The position numbers and the translations under genes were made by a program. From positions 289,978,205 through 290,042,204 of the forward strand of contig CM077665.1 of assembly GCA_039707655.1 (NCBI GenBank): DNA of 64,000 nucleotides, given 5' to 3'. The notes beneath the pieces were generated by a model. The model did not search any database and was not told where the DNA came from. It saw nothing but the letters and a program-made list of their open reading frames with translations. Position 1 is the stretch's first letter; each line of letters starts with the position of its first letter. Positions 58,137 to 64,000 of this stretch are shown here, piece after piece. Source of the DNA: Elymus sibiricus. Lineage: Eukaryota > Streptophyta > Magnoliopsida > Poales > Poaceae.

Positions 58137-59677
58137 ATGGCTGACGCTCGCCGTGTGCGTGCCGAGTGCCGGGCGGCCCGCGTCACCCAAACCGCGCCTG
58201 TGGGTCGTGACGGTCACCACCACTCTGCCGGCGCCGAAGCAGCCGCCGCCACCAACCCCACTACCCGCGAGTAGCAGGACTCCTCCTTGCACCCTTCCGT
58301 GTAGCAGGATGGCCGCACCGCCACGGCTTCCTCCTCCCACGCCCACCTTGGGCACATGAACGCGCAGGCCATGCTGCTCATGGTGCGCGAGCTGCTTTGC
58401 TACCGCCCGGTGGATGCTGGCTACAATGCCTGGCTGGACCGCATCACCGAGCTCGTCACCGCCACTGGAGAAGCCCCGAAACCCTCTCGCTCGCTTCGCC
58501 CTCCACCGTCTCGCGCTAGGGATGTGGCTCACGGAGTGCCTCCGCCACTTCCCTTGCGCAACAACCCAGTCGAGCTTCAGCGCGACGCGCACCCGCGCGA
58601 CCAGGCCCTCGGAGCACCTTCAGAGGCCCAAGACGAGGCCAACTGCCAGATAGTCCGCCACGCGCCGCCCGACACGCTCGTGGTCCTTGAGTAGCAGCGC
58701 TAGCGCCAGGATCAGATCATCTAGGATGGCGCGGTGGCAGGGCTGCCCTCGCGCGCGGCGTCCCTTCGAGCAGCGCTGGCTGCCGGGCCTTCACTCGCGA
58801 GTTGCGCTGGGTGGTTTGGCCCATCAAGTTCAAGCCTGAGCAGCCCCCGCGCTATGATGGCATCCCCGACCCCACCGAGTTCACCCAGCTCTACGCGTTG
58901 AGCATCGAGGCGGCGAACGATGAAGAAAAGGTCATGTTGAACTGGTTCCCCATGGCCCTCAAGGATGGCGCGCGCTCCTGGCTCATGAACCTGCCCAAGG
59001 AGTCGATCTTCAAGGGCACGCATGACCGCCCCCTTTCCGTCAATGACCTGCGGTGCGTGAAGCAGCGCCCTGGAGAGATGCTACGCAAGTACATCCAGCA
59101 CTTCAGCCAGGTGCGCAACAAGATCATGCGTGCCTCGGACAAAGCCATCATCAAGGCGTTCACCAATGGCGTCAAGGACGTCCGGATGTGCCAGAAGCTC
59201 GCCATCAACGATAGCCTGAGCTCGGCTCTGGAGCTGTTAAACATCGCTGACAAGTGCGCCCAGGCCAAAGAGGGCCGCCTGTTCATCCACGACGACCCCG
59301 ACGCCGCGCCCGTCGACAGCAAGGCAAAGGGCAAGGAGGTCAAGTGCAAGGGTCCTACCATGCTCGCGGCAGAGCCTGAGCAGAAATGCGACCGCAAACA
59401 TGATGTGCCTCAGAAGGACCGCCGCCCGCTCTATATCTACCACAACGTGTGCACCCACAACACCAAAGACTGCCAGGAGCTCAAGTCCCTCCGCGACGAA
59501 CGCGTCGGCCGATGCCCGGACCGCAACGACCGTGGCACCGGCCGCGGAGGCGGCAGGTGGGACAACTGCAATAGCAACCCCCGCCAGGGCTGGCATGAGC
59601 AGCCTCGCGAGGACGGCTGCCACGATCAGCCTCGTGAGGGCGCCTGGCGTGAACAGCCTCACGACGCTCACCATTAG
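58137..59677 (+). pseudogene. Z2 gag
   Basis: Capsid protein. The start ATG at 58137 (MADARRVRAECRAARVTQ) opens an N-terminal Ala/Arg/Pro-rich region with TAG stops at 58272 and 58302. A frame change between 58694 and 58802 leads to the capsid: PPRYDGIPDPTEFTQLY, LNWFPMALKDGARSWLMNLP, RPGEMLRKYIQHF, INDSLSSALELLNIADKC. A CTHNTKDCQELK knuckle-like motif and a Gly/Arg/Gln-rich tail close it. About 17 residues between the LMNLP and GTHD segments are missing relative to Z1. Confidence 0.8.
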
Positions 59678-59679
59678 GA

Positions 59680-59916
59680 CAACGCTACTCTTCCGCTACT
59701 GCCGCGGCCGCCCAGGAGGAACGACAACAACCAGCATGACGAGGGGGCTGGGGGCTATCAGGAGCCTCGTGTAATAGCATGTATCCTCGGCGGAGCTCAT
59801 GCCCCTATGTCGAATCGCCTGTTCAAGCAGTTCTCTCGTGAGGTGATCGCCACCCTCCCGAGGTCGGAGGCTGCATGGCCCTCAAGTGGTTGCAGTAAGC
59901 CATCTTCTTCGATTTC
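59680..59916 (+). other. Z2 linker between gag and protease
   Basis: Decayed polyprotein linker. In one frame NRLFKQFSREVIATLPRSEA matches the start of the Z1 protease segment (RIFKQFSREVNTALPKLEA); a TAA near 59896 interrupts it. Confidence 0.6.
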
Positions 59917-60504
59917 ATGCACAACCTCAAGTCGATGACTTTCACGGATGTGCTTCTCGTGCTATGCACTCCCACCATCAGCAACGTCTCAGTCACCAAC
60001 ACCCTCATCGACGGAGGCGCCGGCCTCAACGTGCTCTCTGTCAAGACCTTCGAGACACTCCAGGTGCCTTACGACCAGCTGATGCCTACCAGGCCATTCC
60101 CTAGGGTGACCAATGGCTCCACCTTTCCCGTAGGGCAAGTCCGCCTCCCTGTCACCTTCAGCCCGCATCACAACTACCACACCGAGCTCATCGACTTTGA
60201 CGTGGCGCACATCAGCCTCCTGTACAATGCAATCCTGGGATACCCGGCGCTGGCCAAATTCATGGTGGCGACCCACCACGGCTACAACATCCTCAAGATG
60301 CATGGCTACAGCGGCGTCATCACCATCGCCTGCGATGAGAAGGATGCAGTCTGTTCCCTCGAGCGTGCCTACAAAGCTGTCATGGCTAAGCATTCAGATG
60401 ACGAGGGAGGTGCTGGGCCTTGCGAGGCCACATCCCCCAAGAAAGAAGTAGTTGTTGGCCGTCCAAGGTCCCGCCAAGGCGAAGGATGTAGCACCCGGCG
60501 CTAG
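59917..60504 (+). pseudogene. Z2 retropepsin-type protease
   Basis: Catalytic motif LIDGGAGLNVLS, then VPYDQLMPTRPF, GQVRLPVTFSP and YNAILGYPALAKFMVAT. It aligns residue for residue with 1433-2197 of Z1. The frame is open across the whole domain. The preceding stop near 59896 means it could not be made from gag without readthrough. Confidence 0.82.
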
Positions 60505-60619
60505 CGCTGCGAGCCCCGCTCCCGTTGCCCGCGCCTGTCTCCCCCCAGCATAGGAAGGTGTGCCCGGCGCCTCCCTCAGTCCAGGCTCGGGGGCTTCCAC
60601 CTAGAAAGCATCTGACCTG

Positions 60620-61035
60620 ACCAGTGTGACGAGGGAGGTGCTCGGAAACTACTTGGAGGCGTGCTTCGATGCGCACCCTCGCAAGCAAGGAATACGGTGC
60701 CAGGGGCTCAAGAGTTCATCACCCAAGAGATTGACAAGCTGTGAGAGGCTCGGTCCATGCGCGACGAGTGTCGTCCGAGACATCCCATCAACTCGACTGC
60801 CCCCACCGGGGAGAACAGCAAGGTGCGCTTGTGCGTTGACATCGCGGGCCTCAACAAGACCGGCTCCCGGGACCTCTTCTGGCCATCACGCGTTGGCCTC
60901 AGGAGGGGCGTCGCCGCCAACTACGTCTGCATGCCCTTTGGCTTGGAGAACACTAGCGCCAGCTTCGAAAGGCTGGCACAACTTGCGATGGTGCGTCATG
61001 ATATGTCAAGCTCTCCCGAGCCCTCAAGACCTTAG
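60620..61035 (+). pseudogene. Z2 RT remnant with the same core deletion as Z1
   Basis: EVLGNYLEACFDAHPRKQG (as in Z1), then LCVDIAGLNKTGSRDLFWPS, RVGLRRGVAANYVC, MPFGLENTSASFERLAQ, and the frame then ends. No YxDD motif follows. The region between the CVD and FGL motifs is about 30 residues, far shorter than in the Tat RT at 11167-12204, where LCIDFKDLNK and MPFGLKSAGSTF are about 60 residues apart and are followed by YMDD. Confidence 0.75.
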
Positions 61036-62578
61036 GGGCCAACCGGTCCCTAAAAGGTGAACCTCCACGGTATGCTTCGCCAAGCAGCCCGACGCTTTCG
61101 TAGCAGCATGATTGCCAGGTGACTTTTTCGTTTGTTCAAATTGAGGGCGCTCTTCGGGATACATTGTCCGTCCCTGCAGCATCCTCACTTTTTGGTTGTG
61201 TAGCGAATCTGGTTATCTTTTGTTGAGTTTATGTCGTTTGCTTAAGCCTTGCGTTTGGTGCCTCGTCACCGTATGAAATCGCTGTGCCCTCGTGACTCTT
61301 CCCTCATCCGTCCCATGATTGGGGGCTGGACACGGCGTCTGTGCTCGGGTCCGTCCCTACAGCGTTGATAAATCCTAGCGATCAAGCTCTGGCTCGCGCG
61401 CCTGCTCCCGCGCACGCCACCTCACAGTGGTCCTTTGTGTCCCGCCCTCTCAAGTAACAATCGCGAGTAAGTGGGTAATGGCGCGGCGCAATTTGTATGA
61501 CTGCTAGTTTGGTGTTTCGCCACCTCGGGCGCCACGCGGCCGGCGACTTTTCCCTTGATCATTCCATGGAGGAACGCGACACGGCGTCTGTGCTCGGGTC
61601 CATCCCTGCAGCGTCGCTAAACCCAAGTGACCGAGCTCTGTCTAGCAGTCCAGACCCGCGCACGTCTCCTCGTTTGGGCCCTTGGTGTCCTACCTCTTCA
61701 TGCAGTGGCCTCGGGACGGCCGCCCGACACGCGTCGCTCCCATATCACAGGTTACATGATCACGCAGTTGCGTCAAGAGTTTGGCGCAAACCAAGTGAGG
61801 ACTGAGGAAGAAGCTCCTGAGCCCTGTGCTTGGAGCATCCGACACCTCCACCAGTTCTGCCATGCCCGCCATGCATATGAACGAAATAGGTCTGTACACG
61901 CCCCGGAGACTCTGGAACAGAGATCCCGCCCATGCCTGAGTGAAAGCCCCATGCTCAGCGCTGGCGGAACTGTCGAACTACGACTATGCCCATGCCCCAA
62001 TGGAAGCCCCATGCCCCGTGCTGGCAGAACGATCAAACTATGATCATGCCCATGCCGAAGTGGAAGCCCCATGCTCCGCGCTAGTGGATAGTCAACTGAG
62101 AGCGCCCCATGAGCACGCGCTCGCCAGCTTCCCCTTGATCCTCACGCGAGCGGGGGCTGGACACGGTGCCTATGCTCGGGTTAGTCCTAGCAGCGCTGAA
62201 AAACCCAAGGGACTGGCTCTGGCTCGCGGGCCTACTCCCGCACACGTCACCCCGCCAAGGCCCTTGGTGTCTGGTCTCCTCATGTGACACCCAAGTGCAT
62301 GCTAGTGAGCGCGCATCATTCGAAATGAAGCTTTTGTGCGTAGGATTTTTCCTCGGGATAGATCACTCAAGGGGTCTCACAAGGCGTGCCCAGCAGGTGA
62401 AAAACTATTGGGGTTGCAAAGAACTAAGTATGAGAACCCCCCCCGGGGCAGCCTCGCCATTGCCAACGTTTTCCCTCATGCGGGCCACTTGCGCGTCAAG
62501 GGGGGAGTCCTGCGGATCGCGCCTCAAGAGCCTTCACTAGCTCCCGGAGGCCCTCACCTCCTGGCTTTGTCCGGGTAC
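61036..62578 (+). repeat. Z2 non-coding tail with tandem repeats
   Basis: No gene seen. CACGG(C/T)G(T/C)CT.TGCTCGGGT blocks occur at 61331, 61580 and 62162; the first two are 249 bp apart. A 60-bp tandem repeat lies at 61928-62100. Confidence 0.75.
61928..62100 (+). repeat. 60-bp tandem repeat in Z2
   Basis: Nearly three copies with an exact 60-bp period (starts 61928, 61988, 62048), core GCCCATGCC followed by TGGAAGCCCCATGC. The period is 20 codons; one frame reads a repeating EAPCSALAE..NYD.AHA unit. Confidence 0.85.
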
Positions 62579-64000
62579 TGCTACTTCTTGAGCTTGCGTT
62601 GGTTTTCCCTTGAAGAGGAAAGGCTGATGCAGCAAAGTAGATAAGTATTTCCCTTAGTTGTTGAGAACCAAGGTATCAATCCAGTAGGAGATACAAGCAA
62701 GTCCCCAATCTTCGCACCTGCACAAACAATCAAACACTTGCACCCAACGCTATAAAGGGGTTGTCAATCCCTTCACGGTTACTTGCAAGGATGAGATCTG
62801 ATAGAGATAGATATAGAAGATTAATAAAACGAAAAGTAAAAAAAAAGTAAAAAGATTGCAGCAAAGTATTTTTGGTATTTTTGGTTTATAGATCTGAAAA
62901 TATAATGTGGAAAATAGACCCGGGGGCCATAGGTTTCACTAGAGGATTCTCTCTTGAAGGCAAATAATACGGTGGGTGAACAAATTACTGTCGAGCAATT
63001 GATAGAAAAGCACATAGTTATGACGATATCCAAGGCAATGATTATGCATATAGGCATCACGTGCATGTCAAGTGGCCTGAAACGATTCTGCATCTACTAC
63101 TATTACTCCACACATCGACCGACTCCTGCCTGCACCTAGAGTATTAAGTTCATGAAGAACAGAGTAACGCATTACGTAAGATGGTATGATGTAGAGGGAT
63201 AAACTCAAGCAATATGATGAAAACCCCATCTTTTTTAGCCTCGATGGCAACAATACAAATACGTGCCTCGCTACCCCTACTTTGTCACTGCGTGAGGACA
63301 CCGCAAGATTGAACCCAAAACCAAGCACTTCTCCCATTGCAAGAATTACCAATCTAGTTGGCCAAACCAAACCAATAACTCGAAGAGACTTGCAAGGATA
63401 TGAAATCATGCATATAAGAATTCAGAGAAGATTCAAATAATATTCATAGATAATCTGATCATAAACCCACAATTCATCGGATCTCGACAAACACACCACA
63501 AAAGAGTATTACATCGGATAGATCTCCATGAAGATCATGAAGAACATGGTATTGAAGAACATAGAGAGAGAAGAAGCCATCTAGCTACTAGCTATGGACC
63601 CGAAGGTCTGTGGTGAACTACTCACGCATCATCGGAAGGGTAATGGAGTTGATGTAGATGCCCTCCGTTATCGAATCCTCCTCCGGCAGATTACCGGAAA
63701 AGGCTCCAAGATGGGATCTCACGGGAACAGAGGGTTCCGGCGGCGCAAAAAGTATTTTCGTGGCTCTTTCTGGTATTGGGGGAATATTTGGGAATTTATA
63801 GGCCGAAGAATAGGGTTAGGAGACCTGCTGGGGGGCCACAAGGCAGGGGGGCGCCCCCCCCCCCCAAGGCACGCCCAGGTGGCTTGTCGCCTCCCGGCAA
63901 GTCTCCTGCCTTCATCTCCAAGTCTGGCGGGTTTCTTCTAGTCCAAGAAAAATCATTCCGAAGATTTTATTCCGTTTGGACTCCGTTTAATATTCCTTAT
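62579..64000 (-). repeat. 3' part of a Gypsy LTR running off the window
   Basis: The plus-strand left end TGCTACTTCTTGAGCTTGCG aligns with the left end of the solo LTR (TGACGTGGCATGAGACTACG), followed by shared GATGCAGC, AAGTATTTCCCT, GGGGCCATAG and CATCGACC motifs. It inserted into Z2; candidate target duplication GGTAC at 62574-62578. The other end lies beyond base 64000. A C-run lies near 63846-63865. Confidence 0.75.

Larger units (their letters stand above)
57203..62578 (+). mobile_element. Z2: Tat-like Gypsy element, second copy of the Z family
   Basis: Plus strand: 5' LTR (57203-58068), PBS, gag (58137-59677), protease (59917-60504), RT remnant (60620-61035), repeat-bearing tail to 62578. 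The end is interrupted by another LTR, so its 3' LTR is not in the window. Candidate left target duplication GGTGG (57198-57202). Same family as Z1. Confidence 0.85.

Noticed and set aside
58891..59397. 168-codon minus-strand frame over Z2 gag
   Set aside because: Antisense shadow of gag in GC-rich sequence.

Overview
The window is plant intergenic DNA made almost wholly of nested and truncated retrotransposons, with no recognisable host gene. A Triticeae grass (wheat, barley or Aegilops type) is the best reading: the Copia LTR terminus and its Met-tRNA primer site are of the BARE1/Angela type, several Gypsy LTRs end in the TGATACGTCTCC type of terminus, and a LARD-like element with very long LTRs is present. 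These family names come from general knowledge and were not searched.

Layout, left to right. (1) 1-3335, minus: Z1, a Tat-like Gypsy copy with gag, protease and a gutted reverse transcriptase. (2) 3336-5701, minus: Y1, the 5' part of a Gypsy-like element with an acidic ORF of unknown function. (3) 5702-12727, minus: a Tat-lineage Gypsy element with 3' LTR, integrase, archaeal-type RNase H, RNase H, RT and the end of protease. It carries an antisense ORF with a B3-type DNA-binding domain between pol and the 3' LTR. (4) 12728-15693, minus: T4, a 3' LTR plus an internal region with repeated copies of its polypurine tract. (5) 15694-26724, minus: X, a LARD-like element (LTRs about 3.88 kb, internal region about 3.0 kb, no pol), laid out LTR-internal-LTR-partial internal. 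(6) 26725-36181, plus: Y2, laid out partial internal-LTR-internal-LTR. (7) 36182-37417: fragment of an Athila-like Gypsy element. (8) 37418-57202, minus: H, an element encoding a PF04195-like protein. It is split by a solo LTR (38781-40353, TSD TTACC) and by a complete Copia element (40566-55891, TSD TAAAA). The Copia element is itself split by a full-length L1-type LINE (44141-51423, TSD about 15 bp). (9) 57203-62578, plus: Z2, a second copy of the Z family in opposite orientation. (10) 62579-64000, minus: the end of a Gypsy LTR related to the solo LTR.

How the parts relate. T4 lies in the Tat protease and X lies in T4. Their right halves are gone, probably removed by the deletion whose breakpoint is the X/Y2 junction near 26725. 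Nearly all pol genes carry stops, frameshifts or lost catalytic residues, so only defective copies are visible. The features most worth a second look are the antisense B3 ORF, the shared RT-core deletion in both Z copies, the polypurine-tract-like arrays, and the GC-rich TATA promoter inside the X LTRs.
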